Shown: positions 1 through 8,182, counted from the stretch's first letter. The stretch: 29,089 nt of DNA from Candidatus Methanosuratincola sp. (GCA_029907755.1 JARYLH010000003.1:1-29089), one strand, 5' to 3'. Notes: generated by a model from the letters alone, not told the origin. Made by a program: numbers and translations.

Positions 1-988
1 AGTCGATCGCCCTCCTCAGGACCTTGCTGCCGGTCTCCCTGAGGGACTCGGTGAGGTCCTGGAACTGGGATCCGGACGGGTCGGGAGCGCCCCGCCTCCG
101 CAGCTCGGCCCTGATCTCGAGCAGGCGGCGCTGGCGCATCGCCTCGTACTCGACGGCGGAGGAGATCTTCCCCAGCTCCTGCACGCCCTTTATCTCGATC
201 CTCGTCCCGCCCTCGACCGAGACGTTAAGGTCCTGCCTGATCGCGCCGAGCCCGCGCTTCACCTTCCCGGTCGCCTTCAGGATCCTCCCGATCGCGAGCG
301 CGGCTTCCTCAGCCTCGGCTCCGCTGCGCATGTCCGGCCCCGTGGTCACCTCGACGAGCGGTATCCCGAGCCTGTCCAGCCGGTAGACCACGGTGCCATC
401 GGACTCCTCGGAGACCTTCCTCGCCGCGTCCTCCTCGAGGCACAGGGACTGCACCGTGACCCTCTTCCCGCCGACCTCGATCCAGCCGTCCAGGGCGACC
501 TTGGCGGTCCTCTGGAACCCGGTCGTGTTCGACCCGTCGATGACTATCTTGCGCATCACGTGGATCTCGTCGACGGGCTTCATGTTCATCATTGCAGCCA
601 CCGTGAGCGCGACAGAGACCGCCTCGCCGTTCAGCCCGTGCGGCGGCTCCTCGTCGAGCTCGACGAGGCAGGCGGATCCGTAGTGGCCCTGGTAGACGAA
701 GCGCTTCCTCCTGGTCGACTCGAAGAGCGCCGCCCGGTCGACCTGCCCCATCTCGCTGTGGGTGGGGCGGAGCCTCCTGACGACCGAGTAGTCAGGATCC
801 CTGTCCGAGAGGGCGGTCGGGCAGCCGCAGAAGAGCTTGTGCTTGGTGTCGAGCTGCTGGTGGATCTCGATCCCGACCTTCACCCCGCCCCCTGCGCCGG
901 CCTGCTCGGCGAAGGCAACGGACACCAGCGGCGCTGCAACCTCTGGTTTGAACGAACCGCCCGTGGGCTGATCCCGGTCACTCGCCAC
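1..988 (-). CDS. gatE: Glu-tRNA(Gln) amidotransferase subunit E, 3' end cut by window edge
   Basis: GatE binds misacylated Glu-tRNA(Gln) and, with GatD, converts it to Gln-tRNA(Gln) in the archaeal cytoplasm. About 329 codons are visible; the C-terminus lies beyond position 1. The translation shows the GatB/GatE signature regions: VGIEIHQQLDTKHKLFCGC near residue 35, then RPTHSEMG, then MRKIVIDGSNTTGFQRT, LEEDAARK and the RLGIPLVEVTTGPDM block, ending in the IRQDLNVSV segment. I chose the GTG at 988-986, which overlaps the gatD stop (978-980) by 11 bases, as expected for a translationally coupled gatD-gatE operon; no nearby in-frame ATG gives a better N-terminus. Family assignment is very secure from the motifs and from gatD upstream. 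The part carrying the GAD and tRNA-binding tail cannot be assessed here. Confidence 0.95.
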   Translation of the reverse strand, partial: MASDRDQPTGGSFKPEVAAPLVSVAFAEQAGAGGGVKVGIEIHQQLDTKHKLFCGCPTALSDRDPDYSVVRRLRPTHSEMGQVDRAALFESTRRKRFVYQGHYGSACLVELDEEPPHGLNGEAVSVALTVAAMMNMKPVDEIHVMRKIVIDGSNTTGFQRTAKVALDGWIEVGGKRVTVQSLCLEEDAARKVSEESDGTVVYRLDRLGIPLVEVTTGPDMRSGAEAEEAALAIGRILKATGKVKRGLGAIRQDLNVSVEGGTRIEIKGVQELGKISSAVEYEAMRQRRLLEIRAELRRRGAPDPSGSQFQDLTESLRETGSKVLRRAID

Positions 989-2441
989 CCGAGGCACCCC
1001 CGTCGTACTCGCTCCTCTCGGAGAGCTCCCCAGCGAGGTTCGCCGTGAAGAGCTCCCTTATCTTCCCGTGGTCCTCGGTCTGCCCGAGCACCCACATGAG
1101 CTTGACCAGCGCGGTCTCGGGGAGCATGTCCCCGGCGGGGATCACCCCCATGCCGAGGAGCTCCCTCCCGGTGCTGTAGACGTTCATGTTGACCCTACCG
1201 TTTATGCACTGGGAGGCCATGACGACCGTGAGCCCGCTGTCGATCGCCCTCCTGACCTGGTGGAAGACCTTGTCCGGCACGTGCCCGAGCCCCGTACCCT
1301 CGAGGACTATCCCCCTGAACCCCCTGTGGATTATCGGGTCGAAGATGTCCGGCGGCATGCCGGGGAAGGACTTGATGAGAACAACATCCTCGTCGAAGTG
1401 TGGCTTCAGCTCGAACTCCCCGGGCGCCCCGCGCAGGCGGTACGCTACGCCGCCATCGACCCCGGTGCCGGCGGCTGGGCCGACATCGATCTTCCCGTCC
1501 CTCACGAATGCGAGGGGCCTCGAGTTGACCGACCTGAACGCGTCGCGCCTGCTCGTGTGCATCTTCCTCGCCCTCGTGCCCCTGTGGATCACGAGCAGGT
1601 CGTCCGAAGGGGTCGCGTGCATCAGCACGCCGACCTCAGCAAAAGGAGCGTACGCGGCCGCGCTGACCGCGCCCTTGAGGTTGAGCGCGGCGTCTGAGGA
1701 GGGTCGATCCGACGATCGCTGGGACCCGACGAGGATCACAGGCACCGGGAGGTTCCTCAGCGCGAAGCTGAGGGCTGCCGCGGTGTACCCCATCGTGTCC
1801 GTCCCGTGCGTCACGACGACCCCCTGGGCGCCCGCCCTTATCTGCCTGTACACGGCCTCCGCTATCGAGCTCCAGTGCTTCGGGGACATGTTCTCGCTGA
1901 GTATGCTGAAGAGTATCTCGGTCCGTATGTTCGCGAGCTCCCCCAGCTCGGGCACCGCCTGGTAGAGGTCGGCTGCGGAGAGGGCAGGGCTGACCGCGCC
2001 GGTCCTGTAGTCGACCCTGCTCGCTATCGTCCCGCCCGTGCTTATGATCGAGACCTGGGGGAGCGCAGGGTTCGGCGACGGCAGGGGGGCCTCCGGCTGC
2101 GGGCGCGTCGGCTCCTGATCGGGAGCGCGCTGGAGCTCGATCGAGCCTATCGAGACCCCGACATTGTATCCGTCCGGGAGCTTCACGACTATGTGCGCGT
2201 CGTCCTCGAGCTCGGACCTCGGCATGAGGACCCCGATCAGCTCGATCCTCCCGTCCCTCACAAGGACCCTGTCGCCGACCCTGAGCCCCTTCGATCTGAT
2301 CAGCTCGAGCACCCTACCCCGGTACCCGGACTCGGAATCTGAGCCCGTGCCGGGCTTATGGGGCTGCGGAGGCGGAGCCGGGGGGGTTGGCTGCCCCGCC
2401 CCTGGACCCGCACCCGCGCCTGGACCTTGACTGGAACCCAT
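978..2441 (-). CDS. gatD: Glu-tRNA(Gln) amidotransferase subunit D (asparaginase-like)
   Basis: GatD releases ammonia from glutamine or asparagine and passes it to GatE for the amidation of Glu-tRNA(Gln). The 487-residue protein has the two asparaginase signatures: STGGTIAS at 134-141 and THGTDTM at 211-217. A small beta-rich GatD N-terminal domain occupies roughly 40-105. The first ~38 residues are an unusual Gly/Pro/Ala-rich tail that looks disordered; the total is longer than the usual 420-450. The ATG at 2441 is preceded by an AGGTGG Shine-Dalgarno sequence with about 9 bases spacing, so the tail appears to be translated. gatE follows with an 11-base overlap. Divergent from rps26e. Confidence 0.96.
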   Translation of the reverse strand: MGSSQGPGAGAGPGAGQPTPPAPPPQPHKPGTGSDSESGYRGRVLELIRSKGLRVGDRVLVRDGRIELIGVLMPRSELEDDAHIVVKLPDGYNVGVSIGSIELQRAPDQEPTRPQPEAPLPSPNPALPQVSIISTGGTIASRVDYRTGAVSPALSAADLYQAVPELGELANIRTEILFSILSENMSPKHWSSIAEAVYRQIRAGAQGVVVTHGTDTMGYTAAALSFALRNLPVPVILVGSQRSSDRPSSDAALNLKGAVSAAAYAPFAEVGVLMHATPSDDLLVIHRGTRARKMHTSRRDAFRSVNSRPLAFVRDGKIDVGPAAGTGVDGGVAYRLRGAPGEFELKPHFDEDVVLIKSFPGMPPDIFDPIIHRGFRGIVLEGTGLGHVPDKVFHQVRRAIDSGLTVVMASQCINGRVNMNVYSTGRELLGMGVIPAGDMLPETALVKLMWVLGQTEDHGKIRELFTANLAGELSERSEYDGGASGGE

Positions 2442-2548
2442 TTCATAGCCACCTGAAACAGCGATTCAGGAGTTATTTGGTCTGCGGTGAGAAATAACCT
2501 TTCCCCGGGCGCCTGGGAAGCGCATTGAGCCGTTAGAGGTATGCGACA

Positions 2549-2558
2549 TTTTTATAAG
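2549..2558 (+). promoter_or_regulatory. TATA box for rps26e
   Basis: An AT-rich TTTTTATAAG element in GC-rich surroundings lies about 50 bases before the TTG start of rps26e. Initiation about 25 bases downstream would give a short leader carrying the GGAGG ribosome binding site at 2595-2599. Confidence 0.6.
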
Positions 2559-2605
2559 CAGAACCGTCGATTACTGACCAAGCAAACCATAATGGAGGAC
2601 TTGAA

Positions 2606-2893
2606 TTGCCAAAGAAGCGGAAGAGCCGAGGGCGTAGTAAGGGTGACAAGGGCAAGTCGTCGAGGGTCCAGTGCGACCTCTGCGGGGCGTGGATACCCAG
2701 GGACAAGGTCATCAAGGTAACGAAGCCGGTGTCGCTGCTGGAGCCGCAACTCGCGAAGGACCTGATGAAGCAGGGGGCGCAGATATACAGGAGGGTCGTC
2801 ACGAAGAACTACTGCGTCAAGTGCGCGATCAGCAAGCGCGTCGTCAAGGTCCGCGCGAAGGACGAGAGGAGGCATGCGGAGTCCCTTAGCTGA
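2606..2893 (+). CDS. rps26e: Small ribosomal subunit protein S26e (eS26)
   Basis: eS26 is a zinc-binding protein of the small subunit near the mRNA exit, found in eukaryotes and part of the archaea. The 95-residue product starts MPKKRKSRGR and is very basic. Two CxxC pairs (C23/C26 and C70/C73) form the zinc site typical of the family. The start is a TTG at 2606, six bases after a clear GGAGG (2595-2599); the ATG at 2592 is out of frame. trmY begins 13 bases after the stop, so the two are probably co-transcribed. Its presence favours a TACK-type archaeon over Euryarchaeota. Confidence 0.95.
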   Translation: MPKKRKSRGRSKGDKGKSSRVQCDLCGAWIPRDKVIKVTKPVSLLEPQLAKDLMKQGAQIYRRVVTKNYCVKCAISKRVVKVRAKDERRHAESLS

Positions 2894-2906
2894 GGGGCGC
2901 CGTTTC

Positions 2907-3482
2907 TTGATTTTGCTCAGGTCTTTTATACTGAAGGCTTCAGAGGGGCGCACCGCCCCTGACTTTTCGATAAAGTCGCTCGCCGGGAGCGGGGGGAGGA
3001 TGGACCTGGTATGCAGGTGCATAATTGCCGCGCTGCTGTCCCCGGACCCGGACGGGATCGACAGGGGGTGCAGGATCACCGTGGTCCTCGAGGGGCCCCC
3101 GGACCCGCCGCTGAGCGTCGAGTTCGACGGGGCGAGGATGGAGCGGGCGCCCGAGGGCGAGGTGGAGGCGGCAGAGATGCTGGTGGCGGCGATGACTGGG
3201 AAGGCGCCACGCGGCGTCTCCGCATCGAGAGAGAGCTTCGAGCATGTCGTCAGGAGGCACTCCAGGGAAGGGTTCTCCCTGTACTACCTGCACGAGGGCG
3301 GCGAGGACTTTGCGAGGGTGGAGTACGGCGAGAGGGCTGCTTTCGCGCTGGGCGACCAGAAGGGGATAGACCCGCAGGGGGAGCGCTACCTGGACTCGAT
3401 GGGCGCAAAGAGGGTCAGCCTCGGGCCGCATGCGTACCTCGCGAGCCACTGCATATCGATCGTAAGGGGGATGATCCCTTGA
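2907..3482 (+). CDS. trmY: tRNA (pseudouridine(54)-N1)-methyltransferase TrmY
   Basis: TrmY is a SPOUT-class enzyme that uses S-adenosylmethionine to convert pseudouridine 54 of the tRNA T-loop to N1-methylpseudouridine. Recognisable family blocks are LAGSGGRMDLVCRC near residue 25, VLEGPPDPP, FSLYYLHEGGEDF, the FALGDQKGI turn and the C-terminal knot around LGPHAYLASHCISIVRGMIP. The family N-terminus (aligning to MREFIxK) begins at RSFILKAS, so the start should be the TTG at 2907, nine bases after GAGGGG (2892-2897), giving 191 residues; the TTG at 2913 is an alternative. An ATG start at 3001 would remove the first beta strand. Sits between rps26e and a PadR gene on the same strand. Confidence 0.88.
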   Translation: MILLRSFILKASEGRTAPDFSIKSLAGSGGRMDLVCRCIIAALLSPDPDGIDRGCRITVVLEGPPDPPLSVEFDGARMERAPEGEVEAAEMLVAAMTGKAPRGVSASRESFEHVVRRHSREGFSLYYLHEGGEDFARVEYGERAAFALGDQKGIDPQGERYLDSMGAKRVSLGPHAYLASHCISIVRGMIP

Positions 3483-3544
3483 GGAGTATGCGGCAGAACC
3501 TCGCGCAAGCGGCGCCTTGGGGGCACCGAGGGGCGGTTTGAGGC

Positions 3545-3871
3545 ATGGCGTACGAGAGGCTGGCGGAGAAGATCACGAGGGAGAACCTCTGGCTCTACGT
3601 GATGCGCCTGCTGATGGACCGCCCGATGTACGCGTACGAGATAAGGGAGAGGATATCGGAGGAGTTCGGGTTCGAGCCGGCGACGATCACGGTGTACGTC
3701 GTCCTGTACGGGATGGAGCGGGAGGGGCTCCTCTCCAGCTCGAAGGAGGCATCGGCGGGGAAGAAGGTCGCCAGGAGGTACTACCGCCCGACCGAGAAGG
3801 GGATCGAGACGTTCCGGAGGGGGCTTGAGCTCCTGAGAGAGACCGCGAGGCGCCTGTCCCCGACGAGCTGA
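3545..3871 (+). CDS. PadR-family winged-helix transcriptional regulator
   Basis: A 108-residue protein consisting of a PadR winged helix: LWLYVMRLLMDRPMYAYEI is the first helix region, followed by the recognition helix (PATITVYVVLYGMEREGLL) and a wing ending in RRYYRPTEKG, then a C-terminal helix that in this family mediates dimerisation. PadR proteins are usually autoregulated repressors controlling transporters or stress genes; the target here is unknown. It lies 62 bases after trmY. The 200-base gap downstream contains inverted repeats (3891-3957) that could be an operator or a terminator. The family call is secure; the regulatory role is inferred. Confidence 0.88.
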   Translation: MAYERLAEKITRENLWLYVMRLLMDRPMYAYEIRERISEEFGFEPATITVYVVLYGMEREGLLSSSKEASAGKKVARRYYRPTEKGIETFRRGLELLRETARRLSPTS

Positions 3872-4074
3872 ACGGGCGCGGGGCTGTGCCCGACCGACAG
3901 GTTTTGGCATTGATCGGTCGGTTTGTTGGTTACTCATTTGTAAGGTTGTCCTGTCGGATGACTTATTGACTGGTTGGTCGGTTGGTTGCACGGACGGCCA
4001 GCGGAGGGAAGCTTCGGAGCGGATACCCGAGTGGGCGGACGGGTGACCCTCTTCGGAAAAATTAATCGAAAATG
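3872..4074. repeat. Intergenic inverted repeats and GGTT/GGTC-rich tracts
   Basis: A 203-base gap between convergent genes. CCGACAGG at 3894-3901 is the reverse complement of CCTGTCGG at 3950-3957. CGACCGA at 3891-3897 is the reverse complement of TCGGTCG at 3914-3920. The two pairings share bases and would be mutually exclusive. Degenerate GGTY-type tandem tracts occur at 3912-3931 and 3971-3988. On the minus strand a T-rich stretch near 4060 could end the downstream phosphatidyltransferase transcript. Confidence 0.5.
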
Positions 4075-4638
4075 CTAGGAGAGTGACCTCCAGATGTGGT
4101 ACAGCCGCTGCAGGACGGTTATGTTCGTGAGCAGCGCGAGGAGTAGCATCCCGATGTCGAGGATCCCGAGGATCGCGGTCGCGGCTATGAGAACCATCCT
4201 CTCCGCCCTTTCCATCAGGCCGACTGCGGACATCTTGACCTGCTCGACCTCGCCCCTCGCCCTTACGTAGCTGACCATCACCGACCCGATCATGGCTGCC
4301 ACCCCGACGACTGGGTTGCAGAGGCCGGAGATCGCGATCGCGCCGAGGACTGCCAGGTCGGAGTACCGGTCGAGGCTCGAGTCCAGGACGCCGCCCCACT
4401 TCGTCACCTTCCCCGAGGCGCGGGCTACTGCCCCGTCGATGACGTCGAAGATGCCCGAGAGGAGGAGGACGATCGCCCCAAGGACGGGCATCGACAGGTA
4501 GAACGCGTACGCCGATACGATCGAGACGAGGAACCCCGCGAACGTTATCAGGTTCGGCGGGACGCCAGACCTCGCGATGGCGGAGGCGAACGGACGGGTC
4601 ACCCTCGAGACTGCGCTCCTCAGCCTGTTCAGCACCAA
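4075..4638 (-). CDS. CDP-alcohol phosphatidyltransferase, probably archaetidylinositol phosphate synthase
   Basis: An integral membrane enzyme that moves a CDP-activated lipid onto an alcohol phosphate or alcohol to make a polar headgroup. The full family motif D-x2-DG-x2-AR-x8-G-x3-D-x3-D is present: D65, D68, G69, A72, R73, G82, D86 and D90 of 187 residues. Several hydrophobic segments (about 30-62, 93-125, 145-170) fit six membrane passes. The start is a TTG at 4638, five bases after AGGTG; the GTG at 4635 is also possible. In archaea of this type the closest matches are usually archaetidylinositol phosphate synthases, but the alcohol substrate cannot be read from the sequence. It is divergent from guaA subunit B, sharing an AT-rich promoter. 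Confidence 0.85.
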   Translation of the reverse strand: MVLNRLRSAVSRVTRPFASAIARSGVPPNLITFAGFLVSIVSAYAFYLSMPVLGAIVLLLSGIFDVIDGAVARASGKVTKWGGVLDSSLDRYSDLAVLGAIAISGLCNPVVGVAAMIGSVMVSYVRARGEVEQVKMSAVGLMERAERMVLIAATAILGILDIGMLLLALLTNITVLQRLYHIWRSLS

Positions 4639-4669
4639 AGAGAGACACCTGCCTGCAGAGAGTCTGCAT

Positions 4670-4685
4670 TAACTTTAAGATTAAC
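4670..4685. promoter_or_regulatory. Shared AT-rich promoter between phosphatidyltransferase and guaA subunit B
   Basis: A near-palindromic stretch containing CTTTAAG/CTTAAAG can act as a TATA box in both directions. On plus, initiation about 25 bases downstream falls at 4703-4705, the TTG start of guaA subunit B, suggesting a leaderless message. On minus it gives a short leader containing the AGGTG site. Confidence 0.5.
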
Positions 4686-4704
4686 CTTGCCGTAGAGAGC
4701 GCTG

Positions 4705-5895
4705 TTGGGGGTTTGCAAGATTTCGGATCCTGGTGCGGTTGAGGCTTTCGACCCCGTAGAGTTCACCGGGGAGAAGGTCGCCGAGATTAGGAGGTTCGTC
4801 GGAGACGGGAAGGCGGCGATCGCGACCTCGGGCGGGGTAGACAGCACGGTCTGCGCAGCCCTGGCGCACCGCGCGCTCGGGGAGAGGCTCGTCTGCTTCT
4901 TCCTCGACACGGGCTTCATGAGGGAGGGGGAGGTCGAGGAGGTCAAGGGGATACTCACGTCGCTGGGGCTCCCGCTCAGGGTCCTCTCGGTGAGCGACAG
5001 GTTCATGGGGGCGTTGAAGGGCAAGTCGGACGCGGAGGCGAAGCGCATCGCATTCAGGGAGACCTTCTACACGGTGCTGGGGGAAGCCGCCAGGGCCGAG
5101 GGGTGCGACGTGCTCATCCAGGGGACGATAGCGCCCGACTGGATCGAGACCGCGGGCGGGATAAAGACGCAGCACAACGTCCTCGAGCAGCTCGGCGTGG
5201 ACACCAGAACCGCGTTCGGGTTCAGGCTCCTCGAGCCGCTCCTGGACCTGTACAAGGACCAGGTGAGGAGGCTTGCTGTGTACTTGGGCGTGAGGCTGGA
5301 CGCATCGCAGAGGCAGCCGTTCCCGGGACCCGGGCTCATGGTGAGGTGCATCGGCGAGGTCACGGAGGAGAAGATGGGGGTGCTGAGGAGGGCGACCGCG
5401 GCGGTCGAGCGGGAGCTCTCGGCGCTGGACCCGCCCCCGAAGCAGTACTTCGCCGCGGTGGCGGAGGACGACCGGAGGATGGCGGACGAGAGGATGGCAA
5501 GGTCCGCGGTAGGGCCAAACGGGAGGGCGTGGTACCTGGGGGCGCGCGCTACCGGGGTGAAGGGAGACGAGAGGGCGTACGGGAGGATGGTCGTCGTCGA
5601 GCCGGGGGAGCAGTCGGAGCCCGCGGATCTCCTCGGCGTAGTGGAGAAGGTGATCCACGAGGACTGGGGGGTCGTCAGGGTGCTCCTGAAGGTGGACGGG
5701 AGGAACGGAGCAGGAGGGGGCTATGCGGTGATTGTCAGGGCGGTCGAGACGAGGGACTTCATGACGGTGAAGCCGACGCCTGTCCCGCGGGAGACGCTGA
5801 GGAGGATCGCGTCGAGGGTGATGGAGGATCCACGCGTAGGGCTGGTCTGCTACGACCTCACTTCGAAGCCGCCCGCGACGGTTGAGTTCGAGTGA
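4705..5895 (+). CDS. guaAB: GMP synthase (glutamine-hydrolysing), ATP-pyrophosphatase subunit B
   Basis: This subunit adenylates XMP and uses ammonia from the glutaminase subunit to make GMP. The PP-loop SGGVDS is at residues 42-47; other family blocks are LDTGFMR, QGTIAPDWIE, QPFPGPGLMVR and the C-terminal YDLTSKPPATVEFE, which forms the XMP-binding/dimer domain. The 396-residue length exceeds the usual 300-316: about 50 extra residues sit between the VKGDERAYGRMVVVE strand and the YAVIVRAVETRDFMT strand of the dimerisation domain. The TTG at 4705 has no Shine-Dalgarno sequence and lies where transcription should begin, so it is probably leaderless. Subunit A follows 114 bases downstream on the same strand. 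Confidence 0.94.
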   Translation: MGVCKISDPGAVEAFDPVEFTGEKVAEIRRFVGDGKAAIATSGGVDSTVCAALAHRALGERLVCFFLDTGFMREGEVEEVKGILTSLGLPLRVLSVSDRFMGALKGKSDAEAKRIAFRETFYTVLGEAARAEGCDVLIQGTIAPDWIETAGGIKTQHNVLEQLGVDTRTAFGFRLLEPLLDLYKDQVRRLAVYLGVRLDASQRQPFPGPGLMVRCIGEVTEEKMGVLRRATAAVERELSALDPPPKQYFAAVAEDDRRMADERMARSAVGPNGRAWYLGARATGVKGDERAYGRMVVVEPGEQSEPADLLGVVEKVIHEDWGVVRVLLKVDGRNGAGGGYAVIVRAVETRDFMTVKPTPVPRETLRRIASRVMEDPRVGLVCYDLTSKPPATVEFE

Positions 5896-6009
5896 TCGCA
5901 GGGGAAAGAAAAAGGGAGACTAATTCATATACAACTTATTCTCCACTAGTCTCTCGACGATAGCCAGGCAGGCAGGAAGCCGCGTTCGCAAAGCGGAGGT
6001 AATTGGCGG

Positions 6010-6579
6010 ATGGAGATCCCGGTCGTATTCCTGGGAGGGCAGTACAACCACTTGATTGTCAGGGCGCTGAGGGAGCTCGGGGTCTCGAGCAGGCTGGTCA
6101 TGCCGAGGATCACCCTGGAGGACCTGAGGGGCGCTGACGGGCTCGTGATGGGCGGAGGGCCGTTCAGCGTCAACGACGGGATGGGGAGGTTCGGGAGCCT
6201 CCCGGAGATAGTCGAGAGGGCGGAGTTTCCCGTGCTCGGCATATGCCTGTCCCACCAGCTGATAGGGAAGCTGCTCGGCGGGGAGGTCGTGAAGGGGACG
6301 AAGCCGGAGTACGGGAAGACTGTGATCAGGGTGCTTGACGAGGACGAGATCCTCTCTGGCTTGGGCAAGGAGTTCGTGGCGTGGGCCTCGCACAACGACG
6401 AGGTGAGGCGAACCGGGAATGAGAGGTTCGAAGTGCTGGCGGAGAGCGACTGCTGCGGTGTCGAGGCGCTCAGGGCCCGCGGCAGGCAGGTATACGGCGT
6501 TCAGTTCCACGTCGAAGTCGCGGAGACCCCGAAGGGGAAGGACATACTCAAGAACTTCATAGGGATATGCCGCAGGTGA
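6010..6579 (+). CDS. guaAA: GMP synthase glutamine amidotransferase subunit A
   Basis: A class I glutaminase that delivers ammonia to the ATP-pyrophosphatase subunit of GMP synthase. The 189-residue protein has the nucleophile elbow GICLSHQ (Cys79) and the catalytic His167 and Glu169 in FHVEV. The N-terminal GGQYNHLI motif is characteristic of the stand-alone archaeal subunit. The ATG at 6010 follows GGAGGT (5995-6000) with nine bases spacing. The 114-base gap after subunit B is AT-rich around 5925-5940 and may hold its own promoter. Separate A and B subunits are the normal archaeal arrangement. Confidence 0.95.
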   Translation: MEIPVVFLGGQYNHLIVRALRELGVSSRLVMPRITLEDLRGADGLVMGGGPFSVNDGMGRFGSLPEIVERAEFPVLGICLSHQLIGKLLGGEVVKGTKPEYGKTVIRVLDEDEILSGLGKEFVAWASHNDEVRRTGNERFEVLAESDCCGVEALRARGRQVYGVQFHVEVAETPKGKDILKNFIGICRR

Positions 6580-6627
6580 CAAAAATAAATAAGACTTTAT
6601 GAAAGGAAAAAAGAGTTTGCTGGCAGA

Positions 6628-8016
6628 TCACTCAATCGTGATCGCGCCAATCCTCAACCTCAACACATCAATCGATATCTGGAAGGGAGGTGCCCCGTAA
6701 ACGACTGAGTAGAGCTTGACTGATACTTTTGAGTCGTTGACATAGTGCGTGAGGACACCACTCGGACTCAGATCCACAGTAGTGTACTCACCTGCGGGTG
6801 ATCCATAGTTCAGCCTCTGTATGTTGACCCATGATGAAGCGCTGTAGTCGTATATGCGGAAGTCGAAGCTGATCGGGCTGTAATTGAAGCAGTAGGTCAT
6901 TGTGAAGCTCATGGACACAAGCTCCTCCTCGCTGATGCCCGGCGGGAGTTCGAACACGAAGGTAGAGTCCAAGAGCTGAGAGGAAGTGCTCGCTACGACA
7001 GCTACCGTAAGGAGCTTGAAGTTGACGATTGAGTTGTCCTGCCCTGCATAGTGCATCGTGTCGATGGCAAACTTGAAGTTACCATTGCTGTTTATGAAGT
7101 CAGGGCTCGGCGTGGGCACTATCATAGAAATTAGGTTCCAGTTTGGGCGGTTTACATCGAGGTACATGTAGCCAGGCCCTGATGTCACATAGGTTCCGCT
7201 TGTCCAGTTGAAGAACTTTATCTCAAGGAAGTTTGGCTTTGGCTGGATCGCTAGGTCCATCTCAACAATTATCCTCTCTGCGTAGCTCGCATTTATGCTT
7301 CCGCCATAAACCACTCGCAGGTAGAGATCCCGATTCTTAAGCTTGTCCTCGGAGTGCCAAAGGAAGTCGTTTATGCGGGTAACATTCTCGCATTCCCCTA
7401 TTATTGGAGATGTCCCCGAGGTAGCATTGATTATTGTCTCGTTGGTCGACATCAATATCGATGCGATATCGAGTTCCTGTAGGCGGTCGTCATCACTCAG
7501 ATCGTAGACGGTGTTGTTGTATATCTGCTGAACGGGCAGTTTGTCGAAGTACATGACCGATACCACAGGGGTAGTCTCGGGGTAGGAGGCCTCGGAGGCA
7601 TTCATGACGAGGACTGCGGACTGCGCGCCCTCGACGGTGACCACTTTTATCCCTACGGGCTCATCTAAGTTCAGATCGACATCAAGCGGGATGACCAAGA
7701 TCTCTCCGGGGTCCAGCTGCCTCGGGCTGATGGGATAACTCTGGTTCAAGTCCCCGAAGGGAGACTCCAGATAGACAGAGTCGATCACGGCCTGTGTGGC
7801 ACCGCGGTTCATCACGTATACCAATACGTTCCCGTCCCCCGGCGTGACCTTCACAATCTTGATGTTCTCCAAGACCTGATCCGCATCGGATTGAGGAAGC
7901 GATGGGGACGAGAATGCAGACCAAAGGACTAATGCCGCAGAAGTTGCGACAGCAATAAGCAAAATAGCGCTAACAATTACCGAAGCGCCCCTCCTACTGT
8001 TTAACACAATCAGCAC
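6628..8016 (-). CDS. Large type IV pilin-like surface protein with class III signal peptide
   Basis: A 462-residue protein whose N-terminus is a prepilin signal: a short charged leader ending SRRG, then ASVIVSAILLIAVATSAALVLW as the hydrophobic pilin helix. Cleavage by the prepilin peptidase is expected after the Gly at about residue 10. The rest is beta-rich, Asn/Ser/Thr-rich with many N-glycosylation sequons (NQS, NTT, NAS, NYS) and low charge, as expected for an extracellular subunit. It is much larger than a major pilin, suggesting a minor pilin, tip or adhesive subunit. A GTG at 8016 fits a leaderless start about 25-30 bases after an AT-rich box near 8040-8050; a GTG at 8007 is an alternative. 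Divergent from two plus-strand pilins. Its exact family is not recognised beyond the N-terminus. Confidence 0.8.
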   Translation of the reverse strand: MLIVLNSRRGASVIVSAILLIAVATSAALVLWSAFSSPSLPQSDADQVLENIKIVKVTPGDGNVLVYVMNRGATQAVIDSVYLESPFGDLNQSYPISPRQLDPGEILVIPLDVDLNLDEPVGIKVVTVEGAQSAVLVMNASEASYPETTPVVSVMYFDKLPVQQIYNNTVYDLSDDDRLQELDIASILMSTNETIINATSGTSPIIGECENVTRINDFLWHSEDKLKNRDLYLRVVYGGSINASYAERIIVEMDLAIQPKPNFLEIKFFNWTSGTYVTSGPGYMYLDVNRPNWNLISMIVPTPSPDFINSNGNFKFAIDTMHYAGQDNSIVNFKLLTVAVVASTSSQLLDSTFVFELPPGISEEELVSMSFTMTYCFNYSPISFDFRIYDYSASSWVNIQRLNYGSPAGEYTTVDLSPSGVLTHYVNDSKVSVKLYSVVYGAPPFQISIDVLRLRIGAITIE

Positions 8017-8076
8017 CTGACTTACTATCCTCCAGTCGATTATTTATCCATTATGCAAAGTTTGTTCAGAAAAAAT

Positions 8077-8137
8077 TATTCGAAAAATCGAAAAATCCGG
8101 AAATGGAACAATACTTCAATGGAAAAATTTTCGAATA
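8077..8137. promoter_or_regulatory. Inverted repeat in the divergent pilin promoter region
   Basis: TATTCGAAAA at 8077-8086 is the exact reverse complement of TTTTCGAATA at 8128-8137, 41 bases apart, in the 189-base AT-rich gap between the large pilin (minus) and the pilin pair (plus). A further related CGAAAAAT copy begins at 8089. The position, upstream of both predicted TATA boxes, suggests a regulator binding site. No regulator is identified. Confidence 0.4.
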
Positions 8138-8172
8138 GTCTACCTTATAACCTCCTGTAAGCACAGATGAGA

Positions 8173-8182
8173 AGTTAAATAG
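8173..8182 (+). promoter_or_regulatory. TATA box for the plus-strand pilin pair
   Basis: The AGTTAAATAG element lies about 28 bases before the GTG at 8206. That spacing predicts transcription starting at or next to the start codon, so the first pilin message is probably leaderless; no Shine-Dalgarno sequence is visible. Confidence 0.45.

Noticed and set aside
1068..2342. Several long plus-strand frames opposite gatD
   Set aside because: They are antisense shadows of a well-identified GatD; high GC makes long open frames common.
3386..4669. Long minus-strand frame of 427 codons
   Set aside because: It overlaps trmY, the PadR gene and the phosphatidyltransferase in other frames, has Arg/Pro-rich shadow composition, and matches no family.
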